Positions 34,993 to 44,740 of a DNA stretch of 64,000 bases are shown piece by piece. A model generated the notes under the pieces. That model did not search any database. It saw only the letters and a list, made by a program, of their open reading frames with translations, and was not told the origin of the DNA. Numbering within the stretch: the first letter of the stretch is position 1; every line of letters starts with the position of its first letter. The translations under genes and the position numbers were made by a program. The DNA comes from Holosporaceae bacterium 'Namur' (GTDB lineage: Bacteria; Pseudomonadota; Alphaproteobacteria; Rickettsiales; Midichloriaceae), in the NCBI GenBank assembly GCA_014116815.1, contig JACGYV010000004.1, forward strand, positions 28,290-92,289, written 5' to 3'.

Positions 34993-35784
34993 ATGGCACT
35001 AATAGTCAGTTGGAATATCAATTCAGTCAAATCTCGTCTTTTACATCTGATAAAGTTTATTGAAGCTAATCAACCTGACGTTTTATTACTTCAGGAAATC
35101 AAATGTGAAAAACATAATTTTCCTTTTCTGGAACTTGAAGAACTCGGTTATAATATAGCAGTACATGGACAAAAATCTTATAATGGAGTGGCAGTATTAA
35201 GCAAATCTCCTATTGAAGATATTTTCATTGATCTTATTGCAGAGCTTGATTTTAAAGAGCATGCCAGGTATATAGAGTGCTTTACTCGAGTACACGGCTT
35301 AAATTTAAGGGTTGCTTCCGTATATGTACCTCAGGGCACTGAGGTGGATTCGGAAAGATTTGCTTTTAAGCTTAGATTTTATAAAGCTTTGGAAAAACGT
35401 TATCGGCAGATAATGATGCAGGATGAAATGTTGGTTGCAGGGGGAGATTATAACGTTGCACCTGAAAATATCGATGTTTATGACCCGAAAAAGTTAGATG
35501 GGAACCTAGGTTTTCATTTAGAGGAAAGAAAATCGTTTAGATCACTTTTAAATATGGGGATGAAAGACTCATTTAGAGTGCTTAATCCGCTTAGCCATGA
35601 GTATAGCTGGTGGGATTACAGAAGCAGCGGATGGCAACATAATAAAGGCATGCGTATAGATCAAATTTTAGTTTCGCCCAATGCTGCAAATCATTTACAA
35701 AGTGCCGGAGTTTATTCCGAGGTGAGAGGATGGGAAAAAGCTTCCGATCACGCTCCTATTTTTTGTAAGCTTACTAATATATAA
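34993..35784 (+). CDS. xth: Exodeoxyribonuclease III
   Basis: Exonuclease III family AP endonuclease for base-excision repair. The roughly 263-residue protein begins MALIVSWNINSVKSRLLHLI, followed by LLLQEIKCEKHNFPF (metal-binding Glu), the catalytic aspartate-asparagine in VAGGDYNVAPENIDV, the RIDQILVSPNAANHL region and the terminal ASDHAPIFCKL (catalytic His). The length matches the family. The ATG at 34993 is chosen because it aligns with the family start; an in-frame upstream codon at 34972 would lie just after the tRNA. The tRNA and xth may be co-transcribed. Confidence 0.95.
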   Translation: MALIVSWNINSVKSRLLHLIKFIEANQPDVLLLQEIKCEKHNFPFLELEELGYNIAVHGQKSYNGVAVLSKSPIEDIFIDLIAELDFKEHARYIECFTRVHGLNLRVASVYVPQGTEVDSERFAFKLRFYKALEKRYRQIMMQDEMLVAGGDYNVAPENIDVYDPKKLDGNLGFHLEERKSFRSLLNMGMKDSFRVLNPLSHEYSWWDYRSSGWQHNKGMRIDQILVSPNAANHLQSAGVYSEVRGWEKASDHAPIFCKLTNI

Positions 35785-35786
35785 TA

Positions 35787-36733
35787 TTAATGATTTTTAG
35801 TTCGACTATTTTGTAATTTTTTGATCTCCGTCTCTGTTAGACCGGTGGCTTTGGAGATAAATAATATACCTTCCCCAATATTAAGCATATTTAAGGCGAC
35901 TTGCTGCATACCTTGCTGCATACCCTGCTGCATACCCTGCTCAATTCCTTGTTGTATGCCTTTCTCTATAAGCCTATCCGCAATTGTCATAATATCTCTC
36001 CTTCCTTCTTCGGTTACCGCCTCTTTAAACGCCTCTATTATTTCTTCGGCTCTTTCACTTTCACCAGCTTTTACAGTATACCACAAAATGTCAATTATGT
36101 AATTACTATCTTTTTCGCTTATCTCTCTAAGCAGCGGTCGGATACTTTGCAAAAATGGTAAAATATCGCGTGCAAATATCTTCTTCATTACATATTCCAT
36201 TACTCCCGACCACGCCCTTTTTCTCAGCTCCTCATCTTCTATCTTTTGCACCTCTATCAGTTGGAACGGGTCATTATATATTTGCTTAGCAAGGAAGGGA
36301 TCGTCAAATAAGCTCCACAGATCAAGCGGAGCAGTATATTTTTCCGGTCCCGCATAAAATATCATCGGATATACAAACGGCAAGTGCTTAACTTTAGGAT
36401 ACTTCTTTAGATGCTTATCACAAATACGAAGCATATATTTATATAACCTAAACGGCATCCAGTAATCAGGCTTACTTTGATGCTCGACCTGTAAATAGAA
36501 ATACCCTTTCTCTTCACCGAAGTTTACGGAAAAGAGCATATCCACCATCCCCTTACCCAAGCTGTTATCTAGGAAATTTTCATTTCGGGGTTTAAGGTGT
36601 TCAGATCGACTTTACTGCTTATTTCAAGAGGAAGATGTGCTTCAAAGAACTCTTTTGCCACCCTCGGGTTTGACATTGCTTTCTTGAAAAAAGCATCGTG
36701 CGGTTGGTTATTACTTACTTTCTTGGCGGGCAT
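35787..36733 (-). pseudogene. Rpn-family (PD-(D/E)XK) nuclease gene with frameshift
   Basis: The gene reads MPAKKVSNNQPHDAFFKKAM at its start, typical of Rpn/transposase_31 recombination-promoting nucleases, then meets a stop after LNPEMKIS near 36570. The neighbouring frame continues as ENFLDNSLGKGMVDMLFSVN, GEEKGYFYLQVEHQSKPDYW (the QVEHQS core is the nuclease strand) and runs to 35787. A small indel around 36575-36590 explains the break. Near the end it carries tandem QGIEQGMQQGMQQGMQQ units before a C-terminal helix. These genes are common in Rickettsiales and often decayed. The larger downstream frame could still be translated from an internal start, but would lack the N-terminus. Confidence 0.8.
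35899..35960 (-). repeat. 12-base tandem repeat encoding QGMQ units
   Basis: On the - strand the 12-base unit cagggtatgcag (encoding QGMQ) is repeated with few changes, giving QGIEQGMQQGMQQGMQQ in the Rpn gene. Such repeats are common at this position in the family and change copy number easily. Confidence 0.65.
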
Positions 36734-36806
36734 TTCGGATAATCGGCTTTTCAAATATACCTAATATAAAGCTTTAATAATCGCAAGCTTTTATATGGAT
36801 ACTTTT

Positions 36807-37919
36807 TTAAAGAGAATGCGCTACAGTAAAGTTTTTGCCGAACACCTTTTCCGTCCACTCAGCCACTACGCGTTCTTTAACTGAAGCTAATATATTTTTC
36901 GGATAGGATTTATCTCCTTCAGAGTGTTTAAAACACATACCGACAACATGGGCAATTATCTCAGGCGGTATTTTACATATCGGAGTCAGTCGATTAGCTT
37001 TAGCAAATTCTTCACCATCTTTACCGGTACGATTTTTATATAAGGGGTAATACAATAAAATAGCAGCAGCTCCACCCCGGGTAATCTTTCCCCTCTCCAT
37101 CATTTCTCTTTCTTTTAAATAAAAATAAGCACTATCCGCATTGATATGCTCCATATCAAGCTTTTTTGGGTTCAACACAACCTCACGACTTCTTATAATA
37201 ATATCTTTATTTTTTTCATCGATAAGGTGAACATAGTTAATGTAAAATTCATGACTTAAGGAAGAAAAAAATCTTACCGCATTTATTTCATTTGAAAGAT
37301 AACTTTTTAAAACACTCTCGTTTTTCTTAATATTACAATCCATAATATTAACTGATGCTAAATATGCGAAATAATGATTATATTCAATATCATTATATGC
37401 TTTTAGTTGAGCCATAATATATTCGATACCGACTTTACCGCTTAGCCTTAAATCTTCTAAATAGCTAAACCGTTTAGTATCTAATGCCATAAAAGCTAAG
37501 TTATGTAAGTCAGGTATTTTACTTAAAAGTTTATTAGCATAGCCGTAGTCCCCTATACTAACCGCGCAAAATGCAGCATATTCAACATCTCCCTCATGCT
37601 TTAGCAGGAAATCCGTTTCTTCCTCTAAACCATTTTGAGCAAATTTTTCTATTGCTGAATTAATAATATTTTTGGAATTAAAGCTTTTAATGCTTTTCAA
37701 CCTGTTTACCAGTAGATTATCTCCGTCTATGGCAGCCTTCGTTAGAATCAACAAATACTTATCTTGGATTTCTTCCGGAATTTTTCTTCTGATTATTTCT
37801 TTACTAACTTTTCTCTCCTTGCCATTCTCAACAAACACTATGTGATCAGGAGTTTTGCTCTCTATAAAATTAGGATTTGAAATGCATAAAATGCTTTCAG
37901 ATATTGCATTTTGCTTCAT
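36807..37919 (-). CDS. Hypothetical helical-repeat protein
   Basis: A 370-residue protein without a family I can name. Residues about 60-230 are alpha-helical with repeated 30-35 residue spacing (ILTKAAIDGDNLLVNRLKSI, AVSIGDYGYANKLLSKIP, MALDTKRFSYLEDLRLSG), similar in rhythm to very degenerate ankyrin repeats. The C-terminal 100 residues include an RGGAAAILLYYPLYKNRTGK stretch and PPEIIAHVVGMCF, unlike a repeat; the latter faintly resembles the start of an F-box-type helix, but not enough to call. No signal peptide or membrane helix. It may belong to the same secreted-effector class as the other ankyrin genes here. Confidence 0.5.
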   Translation of the reverse strand: MKQNAISESILCISNPNFIESKTPDHIVFVENGKERKVSKEIIRRKIPEEIQDKYLLILTKAAIDGDNLLVNRLKSIKSFNSKNIINSAIEKFAQNGLEEETDFLLKHEGDVEYAAFCAVSIGDYGYANKLLSKIPDLHNLAFMALDTKRFSYLEDLRLSGKVGIEYIMAQLKAYNDIEYNHYFAYLASVNIMDCNIKKNESVLKSYLSNEINAVRFFSSLSHEFYINYVHLIDEKNKDIIIRSREVVLNPKKLDMEHINADSAYFYLKEREMMERGKITRGGAAAILLYYPLYKNRTGKDGEEFAKANRLTPICKIPPEIIAHVVGMCFKHSEGDKSYPKNILASVKERVVAEWTEKVFGKNFTVAHSL

Positions 37920-37982
37920 AATATCGATACTGTTATTTTCCCCTTACTAACACCGTATATTAAAAAAATACCGCCTGTAAAG

Positions 37983-39962
37983 TTATTTAAATAGAATGCT
38001 TTCTTCCAGCTTTTGAATTTGATCCCTGATCTCCGCTGCTTTCTCAAACTCAAGTTCAGCTGCAAATTTAATCATTTCTTTATGTAATTTTTGAATTTTA
38101 GACTTAATCTTTTCAGGGCTTTCAAGCTTCCCTTCAGTTTCAATCGTTAAATGATCATGCTCATAAACGCTTTCAATTATATCTCTGATTGATTTTTTAA
38201 TAGTTTGCGGGGTAATCCCATGCTCTTCATTATACTGCTGCTGTATCTTCCTTCTCCTTTCGGTTTCTCCCACAGCCCGCTTAATTGATTCGGTAAGTTT
38301 ATCGGCATAAAGAATAGCTCTGCCTTCTACGTTTCTTGCCGCTCTGCCGATAGTTTGGATAAGTGAAGTTTCCGAACGTAAAAATCCTTCTTTATCAGCA
38401 TCAAGAATAGCGACTAAGGAGCACTCCGGGATATCCAAACCTTCCCTTAGCAAGTTAACCCCAACCAAAACGTCATAAATACCTTTTCTAAGGTCTCTGA
38501 TAATTTCTACACGCTCAATAGTATCAATATCGGAATGTAAATAAACCGCCTTAATTCCGATATCGGTTAAATACTCGGTCAAGTTCTCGGACATCTTTTT
38601 GGTAAGTGTCGTGACCAGAACTCTTTCTCCTTTTTCTACCGCATTCCTGCACTCATTTAATAAATCATCTACTTGGGTTTCAACCGGCTTTATCGTGCAT
38701 ATCGGATCTATAAGCCCGGTCGGCCTGATCACCTGCTCGGCATATTCTCCGTTTGTATATTTTAATTCTAATTTGCCGGGAGTAGCAGAAACGAATATGG
38801 TTTGCGGCCGCATTGAATCCCATTCGGCAAAAGTAAGCGGCCGATTATCTAAAGCCGAAGGTAATCTAAACCCGTATTCAACCAGAACATTTTTCCGAGC
38901 CCGATCTCCGTTAAACATTCCGCCCACCTGAGGCACGGTTACATGGCTTTCATCAACGAACAATAATGCATCAGAGGGTAAATATTCAAATAATGTCGGC
39001 GGCGGCTGCCCTGCTCCTCTACCGGAAAGATATCTGGAATAATTTTCAATACCCTTGCAGCTTCCCGATTCAATCATCATCTCAAGATCAAACTTAGTGC
39101 GCTCTTCAATGCGCTGTGCTTCGATTAATCTATTGTGCTCGCGAAACCATTCCACGCGCTTGCGCATTTCTTCTTTAATAAACTTAATCGATTGCTCGAG
39201 GGTCGGCCTTGGAGTAACATAGTGGCTATTTGCAAAGACGGTAATTTCTTCCAGGTCTTTAATCTTTTCTCCCGTTAACGGATCAAATTCATAAATTTTT
39301 TCTACATCATCACCGAACAAGCTCACTCTCCATGCCCTATCCTGATAATGCGAAGGAAAAATGTCCAGGTTATCTCCTCTTGCTCTAAATGTACCGCGCT
39401 TAAAATCTATATCATTACGCTGGTATTGCAAGTCTACCAGTTTTCTCATAATACCGTTGCGATCAACTTTAGTGCTCTTTTCAATTTTAAAAGTCATTTG
39501 TAGATAAAGTTCAGGTGAACCGAGACCGTATATACATGAGACGGAGGCAACTACAATTGCATCTTTACGCTCTAAAAGCGCCCTAGTTGCGGAGTGCCTG
39601 AGTAAATCAATCCTTTCATTTATCTGTGCATCTTTTTCGATAAAAACATCTTTATTTGCTATATATGCTTCAGGTTGATAATAATCATAATATGAAACAA
39701 AATATTCAACCGCATTATTGGGGAAGAAGCTTTTCATCTCCGAATATAGCTGAGCCGCCAGAGTTTTATTATGCGCCATAATAAGAGCCGGCTTTCCGGT
39801 TCTTGCAATAAGATGCGCCATGGTAAACGTTTTACCGGAGCCCGTTACACCGAGTAATACCTGATCTTTTTTATTAGCTTTGAGCCCTCGTTCGAGCATA
39901 TCAATTGCTCTTGGTTGATCCCCTGCAGGTTGATAGCTTGATTGTAAATCAAATATGCTCAT
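37983..39962 (-). CDS. uvrB: Excinuclease ABC subunit B
   Basis: UvrB is the damage-verifying helicase of nucleotide-excision repair. The 659-residue protein shows Walker [17 protein letters not shown], the beta-hairpin [11 protein letters not shown] used to probe damage, Walker [12 protein letters not shown], motif [20 protein letters not shown] and the [19 protein letters not shown] arginine-finger motif. The C-terminal UVR domain (about 620-655, [20 protein letters not shown]) binds UvrC. Length and order of motifs are standard. It is a single-gene unit. Confidence 0.98.
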   Translation of the reverse strand: MSIFDLQSSYQPAGDQPRAIDMLERGLKANKKDQVLLGVTGSGKTFTMAHLIARTGKPALIMAHNKTLAAQLYSEMKSFFPNNAVEYFVSYYDYYQPEAYIANKDVFIEKDAQINERIDLLRHSATRALLERKDAIVVASVSCIYGLGSPELYLQMTFKIEKSTKVDRNGIMRKLVDLQYQRNDIDFKRGTFRARGDNLDIFPSHYQDRAWRVSLFGDDVEKIYEFDPLTGEKIKDLEEITVFANSHYVTPRPTLEQSIKFIKEEMRKRVEWFREHNRLIEAQRIEERTKFDLEMMIESGSCKGIENYSRYLSGRGAGQPPPTLFEYLPSDALLFVDESHVTVPQVGGMFNGDRARKNVLVEYGFRLPSALDNRPLTFAEWDSMRPQTIFVSATPGKLELKYTNGEYAEQVIRPTGLIDPICTIKPVETQVDDLLNECRNAVEKGERVLVTTLTKKMSENLTEYLTDIGIKAVYLHSDIDTIERVEIIRDLRKGIYDVLVGVNLLREGLDIPECSLVAILDADKEGFLRSETSLIQTIGRAARNVEGRAILYADKLTESIKRAVGETERRRKIQQQYNEEHGITPQTIKKSIRDIIESVYEHDHLTIETEGKLESPEKIKSKIQKLHKEMIKFAAELEFEKAAEIRDQIQKLEESILFK

Positions 39963-40127
39963 TATCTTTTAAAAAAAAGAGTTATAATTAAAAAATTTTC
40001 TGCTTGTTTATAACATGAATACTTTTTTATATAAACTGATTTTTACTTTTACAGATTTTGTTTTTACAAAATGACTATTTATGTTAGGTTAAATTTTGTA
40101 GTTAAACCTTATTGCAGGCTTTAAATT

Positions 40128-41057
40128 ATGAAAAAAAATCTTCCCCTATTATTTTTCTCTTTTATTATACTTAATATATTTTGTTGGCTTTCTATAACTG
40201 CTTCATCCTGCGAAAAGCATACAAAGTATAATCATTTAAACCATAAAGCCGTAATTAGAGAATTACTAAACTTAACCGGGATTGTATGCAATGAAGAAGT
40301 AGGAGATATTACAAGCTGCACTAAACAGTGGATAAGACCTGAAAATTAAGAGCGATGGGAAATAAGTGATGCCGAGAATGAAAATATCTTAAAAAATAAA
40401 GATAGGATAATCACATTACTCAATGAATTAAAAATTTATGAGGCGATTGATGCTAAACATTCTCAATATGATTACGGTGTAGTCTTAGGTGCAACCGCAA
40501 ATACCATGAGAATTAGGCTTGCACACTTAGCTAAGCAGATTGATCAAGGCGTAGAGATTAAGCAAGTGGTTTTCTTAGTTTCCCGGCGTCCACGATTTGA
40601 AAATATTGAAACTGAGGAAATATTATTTAATGAAAATAATTTATATCTTCCTCTTAAAAAAGGTTGGGTTAAACCTAAAAAAACACCGGCAACTGAAACG
40701 GAAATTGCTAAATTTTTATTTGAGCAATCTGATTTACCTGAAAAACTTCAAAGTTTACCGGTGGTATTTGTCGATACCCCGGAGAAAAGCGGTTTATCTG
40801 CAACCATGAAAAGAGCTTCCACAAGTGATACGGTTATAGCTTGGATGAAGTTAAACCCTAAGTCAGGTACTATTTTAGCTGTTTCCAACCCGCCTTATAT
40901 CGGTTATCAGCATGCCGTGTTGAAAAAATACCTAAATCCTGGATTTAAGTGTGAAACCATAGGTGCGCCTAAAGCAGATCCTGATAAAGTTAGCATTAGG
41001 GTTGTGCTTGACAGTATTGCAAAAAATATTGATAACGATCCTGCTTTTCTTAGCTAA
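40128..41057 (+). pseudogene. Exported protein gene interrupted by an in-frame stop (possible YdcF/DUF218-like)
   Basis: From the ATG at 40128 the frame gives a signal peptide (NLPLLFFSFIILNIFCWLSI, cleavage near TASS) and runs to a TAA at 40347-40349. The same frame then continues without further stops (ERWEISDAENENILKNKDRI...) to 41057, so a single base change created the stop. The full protein would be about 309 residues. The body contains YDYGVVLGATANTMRIRLAH, QVVFLVSRRP, ATETEIAKFLFEQSD and AVSNPPYIGYQHAVLKKYL, a layout like YdcF/DUF218-type envelope proteins; that match is tentative. A shortened protein could start at the internal ATG at 40506, but it would lack the signal peptide. Confidence 0.7.
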
Positions 41058-41072
41058 ACAATTAGTATTTTA

Positions 41073-41116
41073 AAGGCTTATAATCAGCTTCTCTTCTTTT
41101 TATGGTTATAAGCCTT
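41073..41116. other. Perfect 11-bp inverted repeat
   Basis: AAGGCTTATAA (41073-41083) pairs perfectly with TTATAAGCCTT (41106-41116) around a 22-base loop. It stands 16 bases after the stop of the interrupted gene, so it may end that transcript, although no T-run follows on the + strand. It could also be a small palindromic repeat. Confidence 0.5.
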
Positions 41117-41192
41117 ACTCATAAAATCACTATAGATTAATAACTTAATTTACTTCATAATATTTTTTTAACATTAATGTTATGAATAAATT

Positions 41193-42281
41193 ATGCGGAA
41201 TAGGTCTGAAATACAGAAATTCATTAATTCTTATGAATGGAAAAATTTACTTAAATACATTTCCTGCCAAGACATAGAATTAAGAGACTTAAATAGCATT
41301 TATCAATATCAGAAATCGCGCAATCGATATTCTTTTCCTGATAGAACGATTTTACCTGCACACATACCGGATAAAGCAAGTTTACTTACCATCGCAACTC
41401 AAGCAGCTGAAGAAGACTTGGTAAATTTGCTGTTGAATAAAGGTTGTGAAATTAACCCGGAATTAGGACAATCACCGCTTGAAGTGTTATTAGAAAGTTT
41501 ATTTCGTAGGCATGAACCGGACTTTAAATATGACGATTTTAAAGGTAAGCAGCTTTTGTTGATAGAAAAAATTTTAAATTATGCTTTAACTAATAACATT
41601 AAAATTAATTTAAAAAAAATTCCGCTTGAAACCACTTCTCCCTCTTCCACTACGTCAAGTTCTTCGCTTAATCTACCTAAAAATTTGGAATATAATCCAT
41701 ATAAATTTAATTACTTACAAATTATTTGCTGCGGAAAACCTCCGAAACTGAGAATGGAGGAAAAATCATTATTTAATATAATCAAATTGCTTATTAGTTG
41801 TGGAGATGATGTATATTACCTCAATGAGAGAAAAAAGAGCTTAATAGATTGTATACGGGATATTAAAATTCTGGAAATGATTTTAGAAGTTGGAAAATTC
41901 ACCTCTGAATTTATAAACAAGCATATTGACAATTATAGATCACAAGAATCAAGGTTTAAATCTTTACCCGGAACCAAACTATTATCCTCAAAAATAAAAG
42001 CCTTATCAGCTTACCAAGATTATAAAGATTATCAAATTAATATAATTGGAAAGCAGCTTGTAACACAAGCACTCATGACTATAATATTTCCTATAACCTT
42101 GTCAGATGAAGCGGAAGTTGCTTTCAGAGAGACTTTAAACGTAAGAGATATATTAAATTTAAAGCTGACTTGTAAAAGTATATACAACAGAGCTAATGAA
42201 AAACAACCTGTAAGTTATATAGAGTATATTAAAAATGAAAGGAAAGCTCCTAAACAAGTTGGGAACCCCATATTGATTTAA
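41193..42281 (+). CDS. Ankyrin-like protein with possible C-terminal F-box
   Basis: A 362-residue protein. Residues about 60-100 contain one recognisable ankyrin-type repeat (ASLLTIATQAAEEDLVNLLL followed by NKGCEINPELGQSPLEVLL), and KLLISCGDDVYYLNERKKSL near 190 is a second, weaker one. The C-terminal 60 residues read ETLNVRDILNLKLTCKSIYN, close to the second half of eukaryotic F-boxes (hydrophobic-x-D-hydrophobic-x-x-L-x-L-x-C-K-x-x-Y). The first half of an F-box (LPxE..) is not clear. F-box proteins of intracellular bacteria recruit host SCF ubiquitin ligase. The combination ankyrin plus F-box is known from viral and bacterial effectors. No ribosome-binding site is obvious before the ATG. 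Confidence 0.6.
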   Translation: MRNRSEIQKFINSYEWKNLLKYISCQDIELRDLNSIYQYQKSRNRYSFPDRTILPAHIPDKASLLTIATQAAEEDLVNLLLNKGCEINPELGQSPLEVLLESLFRRHEPDFKYDDFKGKQLLLIEKILNYALTNNIKINLKKIPLETTSPSSTTSSSSLNLPKNLEYNPYKFNYLQIICCGKPPKLRMEEKSLFNIIKLLISCGDDVYYLNERKKSLIDCIRDIKILEMILEVGKFTSEFINKHIDNYRSQESRFKSLPGTKLLSSKIKALSAYQDYKDYQINIIGKQLVTQALMTIIFPITLSDEAEVAFRETLNVRDILNLKLTCKSIYNRANEKQPVSYIEYIKNERKAPKQVGNPILI

Positions 42282-42293
42282 GCAAACAATAAT

Positions 42294-42905
42294 TTAATAC
42301 TGAGTTAAGTTATAAATTTCTTCCCTCACCAAGTTGACTCCTTCTTTGCTCACGCTACTGGTAGAAATAATACTGCTAAACAGTATAGCATGCTGCTTTA
42401 TTTCCGACTCGGTTTTTTCATTTACCGCTTTTAGTTCCGAGGCTTTTAACTTATCAGTTTTGGTTAGAATAATCTGCACCGTAGTTGCATAATCGCCTAG
42501 AAATTTAATCATTTCCAAATCATTATCCTTAATCCCGAACCTGGAATCGATAAGCATAAAAATACGCCTTAGCTCTACTCTTCCGCGCAAGTAATCATAA
42601 ATTAAACGGTTCCACCCTTTTATTTCACTTTTAGAAGCTTTAGCATAGCCGTAGCCCGGTAAATCAACAACATGGAGTTTATCATTTACCGAAAAAAAGT
42701 TAAGCTCGCGCGTTCTGCCGGGAGTATTGGAAACCCTTGCGATGCGCTGGCCGAGTATAGCATTAATAATGCTTGATTTACCAACGTTAGAACGCCCGAT
42801 GAAAGCAACTTCGGGTATATTAACTAAAGGCAATCCTTCCACGCTCACCGCCCCCGTTACAAACTTTGTATTTCTAAGAAAAAACTTTTCTATTTCCGTG
42901 ATCAT
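42294..42905 (-). CDS. engB: Ribosome biogenesis GTP-binding protein EngB/YsxC
   Basis: A 203-residue TRAFAC-class GTPase needed for late 50S assembly. G1 is FIGRSNVGKSSIINAILGQR, followed by ARVSNTPGRTRELNFF (G2 region), G3 VVDLPGYGYAKASKSEI and G4 ILTKTDKLKASELKAV. The ATG at 42905 gives MITEIEKFFLRNTKFVTGAV, the usual family start; longer in-frame readings upstream add an unlikely cysteine-rich stretch. It converges with the ankyrin/F-box gene with only 12 bases between. Confidence 0.93.
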   Translation of the reverse strand: MITEIEKFFLRNTKFVTGAVSVEGLPLVNIPEVAFIGRSNVGKSSIINAILGQRIARVSNTPGRTRELNFFSVNDKLHVVDLPGYGYAKASKSEIKGWNRLIYDYLRGRVELRRIFMLIDSRFGIKDNDLEMIKFLGDYATTVQIILTKTDKLKASELKAVNEKTESEIKQHAILFSSIISTSSVSKEGVNLVREEIYNLTQY

Positions 42906-43036
42906 AAACTTTTTTTGTTCACAATATAACCGAGAAAGCCGTAGAGCGCAATTTATCAATATAACTATTATTAATAAAGAAAAGCAAAATTACTCCTGAA
43001 TAATATTTTAAGCCGTAAGGCAATTTTAATTAAAAC

Positions 43037-44143
43037 TTAGCCTCTCGTTAAAGGTGGTCGCGGCTGAGCTTCAGTTACCATATCCGCAAACTTCCGGTCA
43101 GGTTTTCCGCTTAAATTTAAAATTGTTTTCATTTCTTCAGTAATTTTCCTGAAATGCTGCTTTATTTCTTTGCCGGAATCTTTTATTTTTTCCTCAATAT
43201 CTTGAATAAAATTTACTATTTCTTCGCGGCCTATAAAGCCGAGTTTTCCGGTTTTAATTTCTTCGTACAGTTCTTTACATGCTTTATTTTCGGCCAAAGC
43301 TTCCTTTATATCTATAACAGCTTTATCCCCTAGGTAATCCGTTTGGGGCAGAAGTTTTAATTCTATCGATAGAAAGGGATTACTTTTTATGGTTTTCAGC
43401 AGATCCTCATATTCTATATATTCAATATACCGGTCTGATCCTATTTTCAGAGAAACAAGCAAAGGATTTACTTCTAAGGCATCTAACAAAGCTTTTATAG
43501 CTATGCTACTGATTATATTACCCGATAAATCTAAAGAAGTAAGCGACCTATTTATTTTTAGTACTTCAGCCATAAGCTCAATACTTATAGTATTAATTTG
43601 CAAATCAGCTAATTCAAGCGCGATAAGAGAGTTATTCACTTTTAAAGACTCGGTCAAAGCACGCACGCCCTTAAGTCCTATACCTTTATTACCTGTCAGA
43701 TTAAGATATTTAAGTGTTTTATTGATTTCTAATCCTTGAGCTAGAGCTAGGGCTCCTTCATTTTTCAAATCAGTTAGGGATAAGTTCATATAAACAAGTG
43801 AAGTATTTTTCTTCAACGCTTCTCCTAAAGCTATTATAACCCCTTGGTGAATATTGTTACCCCTCAGGTTGAGTCTATTTAAAATATTTTTCGTTAAAAA
43901 TTCAGCTAAGGCCATCCCTCCTTCCTCGGTGACCTCGCCTATTTCGGTTAGATCAATTTCTCTTATCGAGTTATTTCCCTTTAAAGCAATAAGCATAGCA
44001 TTCAGGTACTCATTTGAAAATCCGTCATTTTTGGCTAAACTGATAGTCTCATATTTTTCGAGGTCTATTTTAAGGTTTTCAATTAAATTTTCTTCACCTT
44101 TACTTAAAAGTTTTAAAAATTCTCCTTTATTAAAGATAGGCAC
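43037..44143 (-). CDS. Leucine-rich repeat protein, ribonuclease-inhibitor type
   Basis: A 368-residue protein led by a strong AGGAGG before its ATG. Residues about 50-260 are RI-type leucine-rich repeats of about 28 residues: LNRLNLRGNNIHQGVIIALG, LVYMNLSLTDLKNEGALALA, LKYLNLTGNKGIGLKGVRAL and LTSLDLSGNIISSIAIKALL, each strand followed by a helix. The C-terminal 100 residues form charged helices (EEIVNFIQDIEEKIKDSGKE) and end in VTEAQPRPPLTRG. RI-type repeats are mainly eukaryotic, with bacterial examples mostly in host-associated species. A related C-terminal fragment lies at 44301-44396, so this was once a gene family or duplication. Confidence 0.82.
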   Translation of the reverse strand: MPIFNKGEFLKLLSKGEENLIENLKIDLEKYETISLAKNDGFSNEYLNAMLIALKGNNSIREIDLTEIGEVTEEGGMALAEFLTKNILNRLNLRGNNIHQGVIIALGEALKKNTSLVYMNLSLTDLKNEGALALAQGLEINKTLKYLNLTGNKGIGLKGVRALTESLKVNNSLIALELADLQINTISIELMAEVLKINRSLTSLDLSGNIISSIAIKALLDALEVNPLLVSLKIGSDRYIEYIEYEDLLKTIKSNPFLSIELKLLPQTDYLGDKAVIDIKEALAENKACKELYEEIKTGKLGFIGREEIVNFIQDIEEKIKDSGKEIKQHFRKITEEMKTILNLSGKPDRKFADMVTEAQPRPPLTRG

Positions 44144-44300
44144 TTCTTCCTCCTATATCTGATTTTTATAAATCAAAATACTACTATGATTATTTTACGA
44201 AGATATTAGAAATATGTTAAAAAATAGGTAAATAATAGTAAACAAATGCTATTATTTTGAAGCTGATTAAGTTTTAAGCAAGCAGCTTTTTAAGCGGCCA

Positions 44301-44396
44301 TTAACCTTTAAATAAAGCCGGTTGAGGTTGAGCTTTGGTTACCTTGTCAACAAACTTCTCTGTTGTTTCTAAGCTATGGTTAATTAAATTTACAAT
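44301..44396 (-). pseudogene. C-terminal remnant of a second LRR-family gene
   Basis: Reading leftwards from the MITE edge, the frame NLINHSLETTEKFVDKVTKA then QPQPALFKG and stop matches the C-terminus of the LRR protein just downstream (GKPDRKFADMVTEAQPRPPL then TRG). Only about 30 codons are left. The MITE at 44397 starts where the similarity ends, and no further LRR sequence is recognisable beyond it, so the rest of the gene is gone. Confidence 0.65.
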
Positions 44397-44636
44397 TATA
44401 GTGTATTAAGTTGAATATCCTACATATATGGAGCATAGTCAAACTATAAAAAATTAAACTAAGTTTGCGTATAAATGACTATATCATTTATACGAGCACG
44501 CGCCATAAATGGCGGCAAGGCGCGTGCTTCTTACTGTTCTTATTATCTGATTTTCAGTTGTAGACTATATAGCCACATTAAATTTAACTTATTGTATTTG
44601 ATTAAACGCGTTAGATATTCAACTTAATTTACTATA
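44397..44636 (+). mobile_element. Complete 240-base MITE with 22-base terminal inverted repeats
   Basis: The ends are TATAGTGTATTAAGTTGAAT..(44397-44418) and the inverted copy at 44615-44636, with two mismatches in 22. The interior holds two hairpins: GTATAAATG/CATTTATAC and GCACGCGCC/GGCGCGTGC. No protein is encoded. A shorter copy lies inverted at 21208-21413 and a degraded one at 7069-7187. TA at both outer ends and the similarity to the ends of the IS630-family fragments suggest mobilisation by an IS630/Tc1-type transposase. Confidence 0.8.
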
Positions 44637-44740
44637 ATGGCGATAAATTATCTTTCAAATTTAAGCTACGCTAAGCAATTATAAAGATTTATTTATTAAC
44701 GCTTTCCTAAAGATTATACTTACCCTTCTTAAGCCTTCAC
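44637..44740. other. Intergenic spacer
   Basis: About 100 AT-rich bases between the MITE and the antiporter stop codon. No gene, no repeat, and no recognisable continuation of the LRR remnant. Confidence 0.5.

Noticed and set aside
35899..35960. CRISPR-like or regulatory repeat
   Set aside because: The 12-base units are contiguous and encode QGMQ repeats typical of Rpn proteins.
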